Shown in pieces: positions 51,101 through 62,327 of a stretch of 64,000 nucleotides of DNA. The position numbers were made by a program, and so were the translations under genes. The notes below the pieces were generated by a model, which saw nothing but the letters and a program-made list of their open reading frames with translations, had not been told where the DNA came from and made no database searches. The number at the start of each line of letters is the position of its first letter. Position 1 is the stretch's first letter. The stretch is from assembly GCA_964017045.1 (NCBI GenBank), contig OZ024798.1:24703347-24767346 (forward strand), written 5' to 3'. The stretch comes from Omphiscola glabra. Lineage: Eukaryota > Mollusca > Gastropoda > Lymnaeidae.

Positions 51101-54100
51101 GAGGTATGAATTGTCCGGCTGCACAGCTGGTCAGGGCGTTAATGCGCTGCGCGGAACATTTTGGGTTCATCGGGAGGTGAGTGAGGTTTTTCGACAAAAG
51201 TTGCATTCACTTACTGTTCCATTAGATTTCCCTTTCGTTCATATAACCCCGTTTTTTTCTTTTCACCACCTCTTACGTATGGATGAAAATAATGCTTAAC
51301 TATGAATATGTGTTCCTCCGTTTTCAAAAAATATCTAACATTTTTCATTTCACTACTGGCTACTGGCAGCTAGATCTATACATCGTTGACAAACGTATTT
51401 CCGTGCTCAAGATGCGAGAATTCATGTATTGTATATATAGGTGAATATATATCATTATAGAAATAATCCTTTTAAGTGTTTGTTGTTTTCTTGGGTGGGT
51501 GGGTGGGTGGGTTGGGGGGGGGGGGTTTCCGCACTTTTGGGAGTTCACCTCAGTTGAAATTGTGTAAAGGTTCACGTCTGCGTTGGACGATTTCCTTTCA
51601 ACTTAAAATCCAAACCAGCAGTGGGTCAAACTTACATCTGCATGCCCATGAACTGGGGCTTGATGTTTGTGTGGTGGGATGGGTAAGCCGTCAGCAGAAA
51701 GTCAATGCCCTTGAAGCAGCCTTCGTCAAACATCAAGATCTTTCCAATGTTGTCTGCATGCCCGGAGCATCCTATCACGGTCACCTATAGATGGAAAGAC
51801 GAACAATTTTTAAGGTCTCAGCCAATGTGCCCTTTATATATATATAATTTTAAAGGTTTAATTCAACAATTCTAAAGGATACTGAGATAATCTTTTAAAA
51901 TCGGACAGATCACATCATGTCTCATGACGAAGGGTATCCCAGTTGAGCTCTCCAAGATGTTGGGATGATCTTTAAGACTGACTTCAAATAAGTCGACATA
52001 AGCCAATTAAATGTCAAGATAATAATATTTTTAATATTTCCTCGATGAAGGGCATAACGATGTATATATATTAAAAATAAACTCCTCATTATAAAGTAAC
52101 GAAGGTCATAAATACTCTTTTTTATAAAGTTGTTTCTTCTCTTATCAATAACATAAAAAGTATCTGCGGCTAAAAATCAACACGTAACAATTATATAGAG
52201 TCAAATATTTATTTCACCCCCCCCCCCCCCGGGTCCCCCTTTTTTTTGGGAACGCAAACAAGTCTTGTAATTACGATTCACGAGAGTTACGAGACAGATC
52301 TTGTCAAATGTTTACTTTTTTTTTTTTTAGTCTTTGAACATGTTGGTTAACCTGGGCTGAAATGTTGAAACAATTTACACGTGAAATAGAACAAACATTA
52401 TTATAAAACGTTTTTACAAACGTTATTTATATTATTTATAATATTTGCTGAATGTTTAAAAAACAACAAACAAACGATAGTTTATTTACCATGCCAATCG
52501 GCTCTGTAGCAAATTTGATGACCGTCTGCAGACCCAGGGCCGCTGTCAGAGCCACAACTGTGACCAGATTGTGTCCACGAGAGTGACCAGTGGCGTCGTC
52601 TGCATCGTACTGACATAGGAAGCCTATGTTCGGATGTTCAACGCCACCGACCTCACCCTCGCCAAATTCGGCCCTGGAGACACAAAAGGCAACCATGTCA
52701 AATGAATTATCCAAAATATGTGGTCAATTGGAGGCCTGTAATGAGAACTTAGCGGCTGTAATGTGTCTAGTGGCGGCCTGTAAGGGGATCATCGAGGCTA
52801 TTATATACTGTATCTAGGGTAGGCCTGGCAATGCTCCTTACTTGCCAACCATCCTATACAACAATCTGTAACAAAGCATTACAGTGAAAGCTAATGCAGC
52901 CGCTACATGCTATCGTATGGTAATGGCATCTGCGAACTACTAGCACCGAGTACTGATTAGCAGGCGTTTGACTCTCAGCTGGGGCGAAGAGATGCACAGA
53001 CGTCAAAAAGGATGACTATTACCGTCATCTAGTAGGTGATGCCCTTTCCCGTCCAGAGTCGAGTTTCGACGAGTTATCTGCATATTATATTCTCTACGTT
53101 CCAATTCATGTATTAATAAGACAATGCACTTGATATGTATGTTTATGTTAAGTACAATCTCCTGGAAATCGTGCTTGCTAGATATTGTTAACACAGTTAC
53201 TACTTACTGATATAATAGCGATCCCATGAAATCCTTTCACCTATTACACAAACACAACACATTACAGTGATTCTCCTTCCAATACACAAACACAACACAT
53301 TACAGTGATTCTCCTTCCAATACACAAAAAACAACACATTAGAGTGATTTTCCTTCCAATACACAAAAAACAACACATTAGAGTGATTCTCCTTCCAATA
53401 CACAAACACAAATACACATGCTCAACAAGACAGGATCCATGTGCTCAACAAGACAGGATCCATGTGCTCAACAAGACAGGATCCATGTGCTCAACAAGAC
53501 AGGATCCATGTGCTCAACAAGACAGGATCCATGTGCTCAACAAGACAGGATCCATGTGCGAGACAAACCTGAAAGATGTCTTGAAACCTTTAAAACGTTC
53601 GGTAACTTTAAAACCTTTCCTCTTCAGGAAACGGATGATCCGGTCGTGACATTTGTACTCTTTCCCTGGTTTCTCTCTCAAACGCCAAATATCTTTTCCT
53701 GGACATACAAAAGTTTTTCTTTTTTAACAGTGACTCCTAATGGAGTTTTGAAAAGTAACAAACGGGTCAGATTTAAAGGAGATGGCGTGTACTGTACGCC
53801 TATTGGATTAAATATACATAACTACATAAATAGAACTTATTGCAAAAATAAATAAATAAATAATAATAATTTATTCACAACGAAAGCCCATAACATTGTT
53901 TGTTGGATCGCAATTGATGAATGAACTAAATGTAGTGTTGAAACAAAATAAACAATGCTATTTAACATATTAAACGACGAGTGGCATAACTTAACCAGTG
54001 AAACATAAACCTAACCATATGACATAATAACTTTAAAGCCATAAACATAATATATAAACATATCAATGAGACGCATTCACCAGCCATTTATGCTTATACA

Positions 54101-54297
54101 TAAACGAATTGAACATCACACAGACGCACCAACTTACCTACAACCTAGCAATTTAGCCAGTGAACTTACCGCTTTAAACGAATACACCTACCAATGTTGT
54201 TGAGTTCATCCAGCTGTTGTTCTATAGCTGTAAACGCAATCTTTTTCTCTTCGGTTAGGATGGGTTCTTTCTCTTCTTCTGGCTTTTTCTTGGGCAT
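45107..54297 (-). CDS. PM20D2: PM20D2-like protein (M20 peptidase/amidohydrolase fold), nine exons, ligand residues mostly lost
   Basis: Exons on the minus strand: 54297-54192, 53698-53569, 52673-52490, 51784-51636, 50978-50836, 50562-50408, 49868-49743, 48895-48787 and 45282-45107. All are GT-AG with consistent phases, giving 425 residues, close to vertebrate PM20D2 (about 436). PM20D2 is described as a dipeptidase acting on beta-alanyl-lysine type side products. Landmarks: IWRLREKPGKEYKCH (39-53), GFLCQYDADDATGHSRGHNL (96-115), GCSGHADNIGK (145-155), RPWEVANPVNAVVLAYQN (205-222), GIICDGGSRADVMPEF (238-253), and C-terminal GSKECEFMSIVQGKALAMMA. By my recollected family alignment, the Cys of GHACGH is Arg111, the Glu-Glu pair is His149-Ala150, the His of ASHSA is Pro201 and the C-terminal His is Gly359; only His113 remains. 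The reading frame is intact through nine exons, so this looks like a pseudoenzyme and not a decayed gene. Four of eight donors carry tandem repeats. Intron 8 (3.5 kb) holds a LINE remnant, a SPIN element and two arrays. Confidence 0.92.
45461..46129. repeat. 29 bp array, very uniform
   Basis: About 23 units of aagtagaaagtattgcttta acttacttt with almost no variation, in intron 8 of the PM20D2-like gene, about 180 bp before exon 9. Confidence 0.95.
46224..47182 (+). mobile_element. hAT-like element (cagaggcgtcac family), copy A
   Basis: 959 bp; ends cagaggcgtcactacgg and tctagtggctccactg are inverted repeats. Flanks atcacaca and atcactca match at 7 of 8. No transposase frame is seen. Near 46995-47060 it has four rough repeats of a ctctggtg.cactctg type unit, equivalent in position to the 16 bp array of copy B. 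It lies in intron 8 of the PM20D2-like gene. Confidence 0.7.
47431..47815 (+). pseudogene. LINE ORF2 C-terminal remnant interrupted by SPIN
   Basis: Encodes LRWAGHLERIPNDREVKRV (the RWAGH motif common near the end of LINE ORF2), then GRPRLRW up to 47550. After the SPIN element and a frameshift it continues DDVEKDLQQLRIQAW. The following W-R-E-A-V-R-Q block, stop codon and gatggatgg tail are what the 60 bp array repeats. Confidence 0.75.
47551..47746 (-). mobile_element. SPIN-like hAT MITE, copy 3, inside a LINE remnant
   Basis: 196 bp. Begins cagcggttctcaacctgtgg and ends ggttgagaaccgctg. Flanks gcttagat (47543-47550) and gtttagat (47747-47754) match at 7 of 8. Removing the element and one flank restores a continuous LINE coding remnant. 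It lies in intron 8 of the PM20D2-like gene. Confidence 0.88.
47811..48352 (+). repeat. 60 bp array built from a LINE 3' end
   Basis: Nine units of exactly 60 bp (agtgaggcaggccaaagccc, tacatgggctgtagcgccac, attgatggatggagggaagc). The first unit continues directly from the LINE remnant at 47755-47815, and the unit spans its last codons, stop and tail. Confidence 0.92.
48671..48806 (-). repeat. 31 bp array copying the exon 8 3' end and donor
   Basis: Each unit repeats the last ~18 exon bases (attcag.agatatgctg) and the donor gtaggtac. Four candidate donors lie 31 bp apart; the first is the real one at 48787/48786. Read-through meets a stop after eight codons. Confidence 0.85.
49491..49745 (-). 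repeat. 37 bp array copying the exon 7 donor
   Basis: About seven units. On the minus strand each carries gag|gtaatag, the same junction as the real end of exon 7 at 49743; two copies have point changes in the donor. Reading past the true donor meets a stop in the first unit. Confidence 0.8.
50731..50850 (-). repeat. 30 bp array copying the exon 5 donor
   Basis: Three exact-length 30 bp units (50761-50850) and one diverged unit. Each contains the end of exon 5 and its donor: gtcaaag|gtaacgg three times, then ctcaag|gtaata. The units are open in the exon 5 frame, so using a downstream donor would add about 10, 20 or 30 residues without changing phase. Confidence 0.85.
53250..53412. repeat. 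38 bp array
   Basis: Four units of a ccttccaatacacaaa, cacattacagtgattct type, in intron 2 of the PM20D2-like gene, next to the 23 bp array. Confidence 0.8.
53418..53567 (-). repeat. 23 bp array abutting the exon 2 donor
   Basis: About six units (ggatcctgtcttgttgagca type on the minus strand). The first, diverged unit begins within a few bases of the donor at 53568, and its tttgtctcgcacatgg is the apparent parent of cttgttgagcacatgg. Confidence 0.75.
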
Positions 54298-56154
54298 CTT
54301 GGTGGGTTGCTGTTTTTTACTGGTTGGCTGACTGTGCTAACGGGTTGTTCTTGACGCTGACTAAACGACTGGGATAACATTTGTGGAGAAAATAAAGCAA
54401 ACTAGAAAAAAATAATCATTATTTGAGTTCAGTTTCAGATACAATCGTATCTTATAATTATGATAAATTACAAAGGGTAGCACATAATTATTTTAGTGAC
54501 ATTCTAATCTGTTTATGATTAGCTCCCCCCCCACTCCCCTTCAAATATTTCTGGTTTAATTTTAAATGCTTAAAGAAAAATTTGTTGTACCTTAAAAAAA
54601 ATGTGAATAACAATGATAGAAAGGAGCCCCAAAGACGCATCAGTGTGGTAAACTGCTGCAGTTGATATATTTTTTTCGTCTTCAATTTTGACACAATCAT
54701 GGTCATCTAAACACAACTTGACACAACTTAAAAGTCTTAACAGTTAACACATTTTATAAGGAATGACCAGTTGCTAAACTTTTCCGAGTTAAGCAAACAT
54801 GGTAAGATTTTATTTTAAAATGATTAGGTAAAACCCATTTCGTGCACTGTTATAGCCTGTGTGTTGACCTAGTTTTCGTTTACCAAAAGCCATGGCAAGC
54901 ATTTTCTTTCTTTAAATAAATTAGGTCACCGATTAAATGCGCAGAATTCTATCATTAACCCCCTTTCATATGATTGGGACAATTTTAGTGACGTTCTAAT
55001 TTGTTCTAAAGCATGCTATCGGGTGATGCGATTTCTAGAATTGCTTCTGGGCGGTTCTAACTACATCTCTTTTAAGCTGGCACCTTTCTCCGGCAGGAGA
55101 TTTTTGCTAGATTTCCTAGACAGGAGACATATTACGTGAGTTGATATACTTATCGAAGCCTTTCAAGATGGTACTATTTGTGTGTGTGTGTACATTGAAA
55201 TGTGTATCTTTCGAAAGATATACGTTTTCACTTGACGTGCAATAAGTTGGTATAGTTTTTTTGTTTCTGCTTTTTTAATTTTTTTTATATTTATATAAAG
55301 TTAATACTAATATAATAAAATTGAATATTCCTAATATAACTAGATTTGCTTTTTTTTTTCCTTTGTATACTTTATAAAGTCAATTATTACATACTGTTCA
55401 TCTAACGAGCCAAATCTTAAAACATATTAAATTTGCAAAACCACATAACGGTATATTAATTATTTTTTTTACATTCCTTTTTCAACTGAACCACCGACAA
55501 TGTCAGGTCACAGTCGAATGAACGGACAACAATGTTTCATTTTTTTTTCTAATGATTGGACAAAAGACTTTGCAGAACAAGGTTGAGTGTCAATCCTCAA
55601 AGTATCGGTACCGCCAGTAGGATAGAATTTCACAAGTTGGTTTATTGAATCCCGACATAACAAGTGTGATTAACTTGGGTTCAATGCCTACGCACATATC
55701 AGAACACTACAATTAACTGTATATCGAGGTTAGCGGAAATTTGTTTGATCGTCGGAAGTATCATCGAACGGAATTTTTTTTCCAGTTCACACGATCAAAT
55801 TTGAGTCAAATTTCTGTTTGAACGCACTATACTGTATAGTATAACAAAAATAATGCGTTAAAAAAATTAGAAGTAAAATTTGAGCGAGTAAACTAAAAAA
55901 AAAAAAAATCGATCAATCTTCCGACGATCAATTTTCCGTCGACGAAATTTCTTTCACACAAATTTACGGATACGGTGTATGGAGCATCGATTTCAGAGAT
56001 GGATTCTGAAAAAAATGGATTCTGGCACACATTGAATCCCCGTGAGCTGGCGTTGTTTCTGTAACTGTTTTACCAGTTGTTGACAGCACTAAATATATTA
56101 TTTTTTTAATATTTTTTTTTACCTCGCCTGGGCTCTGCGTGGTCTTTTGCCGTA
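54298..56154. other. Upstream region of the PM20D2-like gene
   Basis: AT-rich. Expected to contain the promoter and 5' UTR (transcription leftward), but no clear TATA or initiator could be assigned. Confidence 0.4.
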
Positions 56155-58016
56155 GCAGCTATCGTCGTTCAGTGGAATTGTAACTCAACACAAATTGCAA
56201 CAACTTCTTTCCAAATACTATCCCAAAATATGCTATCGTCGTTCAGTGGAATTGCAACTCAACACAAATTGCAACAACTTCTTTCCAAATACTATCCCAA
56301 AATATGCCATCGTCGTTCAGTAGAATTCCAACTCAACACAAATTGCAACAACTTCTTTCCAAATACTATCCCAAAATATGCTATCGTCGTTCAGTGGAAT
56401 TGCAACTCAACACAAATTGCAACAACTTCTTTCCAAATACTATCCCAAAATATGCCATCGTCGTTCAGTAGAATTCCAACTCAACACAAATTGCAACAAC
56501 TTCTTTCCAAATACTATCCCAAAATATGCTATCGTCGTTCAGTGCAATTGTAACTTAACACAAATTGCAACAACTTCTTTCCAAATACTATCCCAAAATA
56601 TGCTATCGTCGTTCAGTGGAATTGCAACTCAACACAAATTGCAACAACTTCTTTCCAAATACTATCCCAAAATATGCCATCGTCGTTCAGTAGAATTCCA
56701 ACTCAACACAAATTGCAACAACTTCTTTCCAAATACTATCCCAAAATATGCTATCGTCGTTCAGTGGAATTGTAACTCAACACAAATTGCAACAACTTCT
56801 TTCCAAATACTATCCCAAAATATGCTATCGTCGTTCAGTGGAATTGCAACTCAACACAAATTGCAACAACTTCTTTCCAAATACTATCCCAAAATATGCC
56901 ATCGTCGTTCAGTAGAATTCCAACTCAACACAAATTGCAACAACTTCTTTCCAAATACTATCCCAAAATATGCTATCGTCGTTCAGTGGAATTGTAACTC
57001 AACACAAATTGCAACAACTTCTTTCCAAATACTATCCCAAAATATGCTATCGTCGTTCAGTGGAATTGCAACTCAACACAAATTGCAACAACTTCTTTCC
57101 AAATACTATCCCAAAATATGCCATCGACGTTCAGTAGAATTCCAACTCAACACAAATTGCAACAACTTCTTTCCAAATACTATCCCAAAATATGCTATCG
57201 TCGTTCAGTGGAATTGTAACTCAACACAAATTGCAACAACTTCTTTCCAAATATTATCCCAAAATATGCTATCGTCGTTCAGTGGAATTGCAACTCAACA
57301 CAAATTGCAACAACTTCTTTCCAAATACTATCCCAAAATATGCCATCGTCGTTCAGTAGAATTCCAACTCAACACAAATTGCAACAACTTCTTTCCAAAT
57401 ATTATCCCAAAATATGCTATCGTCGTTCAGTAGAATTGCAACTCAACACAAATTGCAACAACTTCTTTCCAAATACTATCCCAAAATATGCCATCGTCGT
57501 TCAGTAGAATTCCAACTCAACACAAATTGCAACAACTTCTTTCCAAATACTATCCCAAAATATGCTATCATCGTTCAGTGGAATTGCAACTCAACACAAA
57601 TTGCAACAACTTCTTTCCAAATACTATCCCAAAATATGCCATCGTCGTTCAGTAGAATTCCAACTCAACACAAATTGCAACAACTTCTTTCCAAATACTA
57701 TCCCAAAATATGCTATCGTCGTTCAGTAGAATTCCAACTCAACACAAATTGCAACAACTTCTTTCCAAATACTTTCCCAAAATATGCTATCGTCGTTCAG
57801 TGGAATTGTAACTCAACACAAATTGCAACAACTTCTTTCCAAATACTATCCCAAAATATGCTATCGTCGTTCAGTGGAATTGCAACTCAACACAAATTGC
57901 AACAACTTCTTTCCAAATACTATCCCAAAATATGCCATCGTCGTTCAGTAGAATTCCAACTCAACACAAATTGCAACAACTTCTTTCCAAATACTATCCC
58001 AAAATATGCTATCGTC
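56155..58016 (+). repeat. 74 bp array with trimeric higher-order repeat
   Basis: About 25 units of 74 bp. Three variants alternate: A (gctatcg, ggaattgtaac), B (gctatcg, ggaattgcaac) and C (gccatcg, agaattccaac), mostly in the order A-B-C, a 222 bp period. 222 is a multiple of three, which gives long open frames with no biological support. Confidence 0.93.
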
Positions 58017-58861
58017 GTTATTGTTATCCCAAGCGTTATTGTTTCGAAATGCTTAATTAAGATCTGATGATTTCAGAGTTGCCTTCTCTTAGATGATCTG
58101 CCATCCAAGGTTGTGTCCCATCCTTCTAAGTTTGATTTTCTGCAGTCCTAGAGACTGATACCTAGTACAATTAATTATTTTACCAAATATTCAGGTAATA
58201 TAATTTAATTATATTTACTTTTTATGTGACCATAAATATTCATGTTGTGCGGACCGGCAACTTAGGGCTCGTAAATCCGTCCCAGTCCACGGTCCGCCAT
58301 TTGAAGAACGCTGCTAATGCTATATAAAATGATGATTAATTGTTTTTCTTTTTTCCAACTCTATTTTTTTTTTAAATGGATACAACTTGAGCCAAAAAAA
58401 CTTAACATCAATTAGAATTATACATCACTCAAGACAGAAATGACAAGAAGAAACTATTAACCTTAATTGTTTCTGTTACTATATCTGGTTGTTCTATTTA
58501 AAGTCCACGGACAGCCGTGTCCTCCATGGACGGGAAAGCCATTCAAGTTCAGGATATGACGTCATGGGGGTGCATCCAGCGAGCTTCGACAACACCACAT
58601 TACATGACGTCATTGCTATCTTTTTAAAACATACATAAAGATATGTTAGATAAGCTGCTTTTACTTATGATTAAATAAATGGAAATTTGATTTGATTACA
58701 TTTGCACAAATTGTTGTCAGTCTTAAGAGTCTGAGTTTTCGTTATATTTTAAAATGTGTCTGTAGCAAGACGTTAGGGCAAACCATTGGTTTTTCGGAAG
58801 CCTTAGGCGTTAGGTGAACCATTGTTTTGGTAAGAAGAAGATAAAATGTTTGCTGTGTGGG

Positions 58862-60069
58862 CAGTGGCGTAGTGTGGGGGGGCAAGGGGGTGCATCATGC
58901 CCCGGGCGCTACTCACAAAGGGGCGCTAAATGAGAGGCATGATGTGGGGAGCCAGTGTTTCGCAGATGATACGCAACTATACAAGCATACCCATCCCTCT
59001 CTTGTAGATTCAGCTGTCCGGACTTTGCAGGAGTGTATTAGTGATGTCAAGTCATGGATGACACTCAGCAAGTTGAAACTTAACGATGACAAAACGGAAG
59101 CACTTCTTATTCATGATCACAAATCATCCTCTAACTCAGCTCTCCCCACCTCATTTCAAGTAGGTAACTCAGACATACAGTTTACATACTCAACTAGGAA
59201 TCTTGGTTATATTCTGTCTAACAAAATGTCTCTAGATAAACATATATCTTACATTTGTCGCTCTGCATACACTGCTATCCGTCAGATCAGCTCCATCCGC
59301 CACTACCTCACAGTTAGTGCAACAAAAACCTTAGTCTGTGCTCTTGTTCTCTCTCGTCTTGACTACTGCAACTCTCTTCTGCTAGGCTAGTTTTAAAGGC
59401 AAGAAAACGTGATCACGTCACACCACTACTTCATTCACTTCATTGGCTCCCTGTACAAGCACGGATTGATTATAAACTCTCTGTTCTGTGCCACCACTTT
59501 TTCTCGAATTCCTGCCCTTCATATCTAACCGAAATTCTCTCTGTCTATTCACCCCTTCGACAGCTTCGCTCCTCCGCAGACGATCGTATTCTTTCTGTCC
59601 CTGAGACTCGCACAAAAATATACGGTGAAAGATTTTTCTCTTACTGTGCCCCCAAACAATGGAATTCTCTTCCACTACACATCAGAAATATATCAACCAT
59701 CACAGCCTTCAAAACTGCACTCAAAACACACCTCTTTAAACTTTACTATCCTGACTGATTCCCCCTCTGAAAGTTAAACGAGGCTGCTGAGTGCCGTCCA
59801 TGGCTTCACATGTAAATTGTTATGGAATTGTTGGTTTTTAATTTATATTTTTTAAGTTCATTTTAATTTGCATGTACAGCGTGGTGAGCCCAGCCCTAGG
59901 CTGGGGTACCACGCTATAGAAAACTACCCATAATAATAATAATAATAATATATTTTACTATAACTATAATATTGTATGGTTTTCGAATAGGGGGGGGGCG
60001 CTAAAAAGGTATTGGGGGCGCTAAAAAGGTATTGTGCCCCGGGCGCGAGTTAACCTCGCTACGCCACTG
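58862..60069 (-). mobile_element. hAT MITE (cagtggcgtag family) split by a LINE
   Basis: Outer ends cagtggcgtagtgtggg and cgctacgccactg are flanked by a perfect 8 bp duplication, tgtgtggg (58854-58861 and 60070-60077). The two halves align with the complete element at 23968-24138 in reverse orientation. The break is after gcgctaaatg and before tatattttacta, where the LINE sits. Confidence 0.85.
58934..59948 (+). mobile_element. LINE fragment (CR1/jockey-like reverse transcriptase), nested
   Basis: Begins inside the reverse transcriptase at the FADD catalytic box (CFADDTQLYKH, the family's Y/FADD) and continues LSKLKLNDDKTEALLI and later LVLSRLDYCNSLLLG to a stop at 59388-59390. The continuing frame resumes just after (HSLHWLPVQARIDYKLSVLC; APKQWNSLPLHIR; LKTHLFKLYYPD, stop near 59757). 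A strong stem-loop (59878-59915, arms agcgtggt/accacgct and cccagcc/ggctggg) precedes an (AAT)n tail. It is 5' truncated with at least one internal stop, so it cannot move on its own. Confidence 0.88.
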
Positions 60070-60149
60070 TGTGTGGGCTGTTGAGTATACGTAGGCGTTT
60101 CGAACAGTTTAGGATTTTAATTCTAACGAAGTCCTCTTTCTTTCCAAGA

Positions 60150-61160
60150 TTATTGATTATGTCTGCAGCCAACTTGTCTTCGTGATAGTCACAATGTGAG
60201 TAGCCAACTTGTCTTTGTGATAGTCATACTGGGAGTAGCCAACTTGTCTTTGTGATAGTCATACTGCGAGTAGCCAGCTTGTCTTTGTGATAGTCACAAT
60301 GTGAGTAGCCAACTTGTCTTTGTGATAGTCATACTGTGAGTAGCCAGCTTGTCTTTGTGATAGTCACAATGTGAGTAGCCAACTTGTCTTTGTGATAGTC
60401 ATACTGTGAGTAGCCAACTTGTCTTTGTGATAGTCATACTGTGAGTAGCCAACTTGTCTTTGTGATAGTCATACTGTGAGTAGCCAGCTTGTCTTTGTGA
60501 TAGTCATACTGTGAGTAGCCAACTTGTCTTTGTGATAGTCATACTGTGAGTAGCCAACTTGTCTTTGTGATAGTCATACTGTGAGTAGCCAACTTGTCTT
60601 TGTGATAGTCATACTGTGAGTAGCCAACTTGTCTTTGTGATAGTCATACTGTGAATAGCCAACTTGTCTTTGTGATAGTCATACTGTGAGTAGCCAACTT
60701 GTCTTTGTGATAGTCATACTGTGAGTAGCCAGCTTGTCTTTGTGATAGTCATACTGTGAGTAGCCAGCTTGTCTTTGTGATAGTCATACTGTGAGTAGCC
60801 AACTTGTCTTTGTGATAGTCATACTGTGAGTAGCCAACTTGTCTTTGTGATAGTCATACTGTGAGTAGCCAACTTGTCTTTGTGATAGTCATACTGTGAG
60901 TAGCCAACTTGTCTTTGTGATAGTCATACTGTGAATAGCCAACTTGTCTTTGTGATAGTCATACTGTGAGTAGCCAACTTGTCTTTGTGATAGTCACAAT
61001 GTGAGTAGCCAACTTGTCTTTGTGATAGTCACAATGTGAGTAGCCAACTTGTCTTTGTGATAGTCACAACGTGAGTAGCCAACTTGTCTTTGTGATAGTC
61101 ACAACGTGAGTAGCCAACTTGTCTTTGTGATAGTCACAATGTGAGTAACCAACTTGTCTT
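60150..61160 (+). repeat. 35 bp array
   Basis: About 29 units of gccaacttgtctttgtgata gtcatactgtgagta. Marker variants (gtgaatagcc at 60652 and 60932) recur 280 bp apart, eight units; cacaatgtg units cluster at both ends. Confidence 0.93.
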
Positions 61161-61389
61161 TGGTTGGTGTTTTTGATCCCACCATTTGTATCCAAGGTGG
61201 TGGTGGCGTGTATTGGTGAATTCTTCATATGTCCCCCAATGAGATTTAAATCTTGTTTTTTAAAGTAAAAAGAACACTTTTATTAGTCCAAAGCGTATTA
61301 AACACTTTCAATATTCCTTGATTCCAAAGAAAATACCATACACTTTTAACAGAGTTTTAAAAAGTTTTTAAAATCCACAAATGTATTAT

Positions 61390-61750
61390 AGGAGAAGGCG
61401 TCGGTGGGCCATCGAGCGCGAGCTCTTAATGCCCCCCCCCCCGGCACGCCTCCATACGGGCCAGACGCCGGGTTTCCCCGCCGACAGACCGCGCGGCGGC
61501 TCGCCGGAAACCTCCCCTCTGGCCTGGGGGACGTCCGGTCGACCGAGAACGCTGCGTTTAAAGCGTTCGCAGTCCACTCTCCCAAGGGTCAGGGCGGGTT
61601 TGCTTCCACTCCGGAGGGAAGGTGTTGCGTTACCCCCCCCCCCCCCCCCCCCCACCGCCCAGAGAGTCTTTCGGTCGGGACGAAAAGCTGGGACGAAACG
61701 GTTGGCTAGGAGCGGCTTTCTCACGGCCGCGTAGCTAAAATCATCGGCAT
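61390..61750 (-). repeat. GC-rich dispersed element, copy 2 (longer)
   Basis: Reverse-oriented counterpart of 14548-14768 with about 130 extra GC-rich bases at its far end (ccgccgcgcggtctgtcgg). Overlapping open frames on both strands have no recognisable motif and follow from the high GC content. Confidence 0.6.
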
Positions 61751-62140
61751 TGGCTTTGACCGCCACCCAAGCCTCATATCCATTAACGGCAACAAATAAT
61801 CATTTTAGCCACTGCTACTCCCGTTGCGTTGGGAGTCACATATAAAATATGCGATATATTAATATGTTTCTTCTGTCTGCTACTACCAGGTAGGCGCTCG
61901 GGGAGGTAGAGTTAGCGATCTACAGCAAAGTGCTGTGATCGTTGGAGTGTCATGTGTATGGACATAAAGTTTATTTATTAACATAATAACCCCGTTTTTA
62001 CGCCAATACAATAAAAGGAAAGCACATTTCATGAATGAGACATTTTTTGTCAAGCATTTCATGTCATAAAATTCTTGATGGCACATGTGTAGGGCTATTT
62101 ATAATTTTTACATTAATAAAAATATACACAACTTCAGGAG

Positions 62141-62327
62141 CAGGGCCGACCCTAACAATTGCGGGGCCCTATGCGAAACGGATTGCGCGGGGCTCTTTCT
62201 GGTTAGGAATAAGGATAATAAGTGAAAATTAAGATTTTGTATTAGAAAATAAATTCGGGGCGGGGCCTATGAAAGTGCGGGGCCCATTGCGGCCGCATAG
62301 GTTGCAATGGCTTAAGGCCGGCCCTTT
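62141..62327 (+). mobile_element. hAT MITE, cagggccg ends
   Basis: Left cagggccgaccctaac and right ttaaggccggcccttt are imperfect inverted repeats. An exact 8 bp duplication, ttcaggag, lies at 62133-62140 and 62328-62335. GC-rich ends surround an AT-rich centre. 187 bp, no coding capacity. Confidence 0.8.

Noticed and set aside
56230..58067. Long open frames of up to 351 codons
   Set aside because: They follow from the 222 bp higher-order period being a multiple of three; no coding character beyond the repeat.
61346..61766. Four overlapping frames of 79-126 codons
   Set aside because: Caused by high GC and few stops in a dispersed element that lacks protein motifs and includes a C homopolymer.
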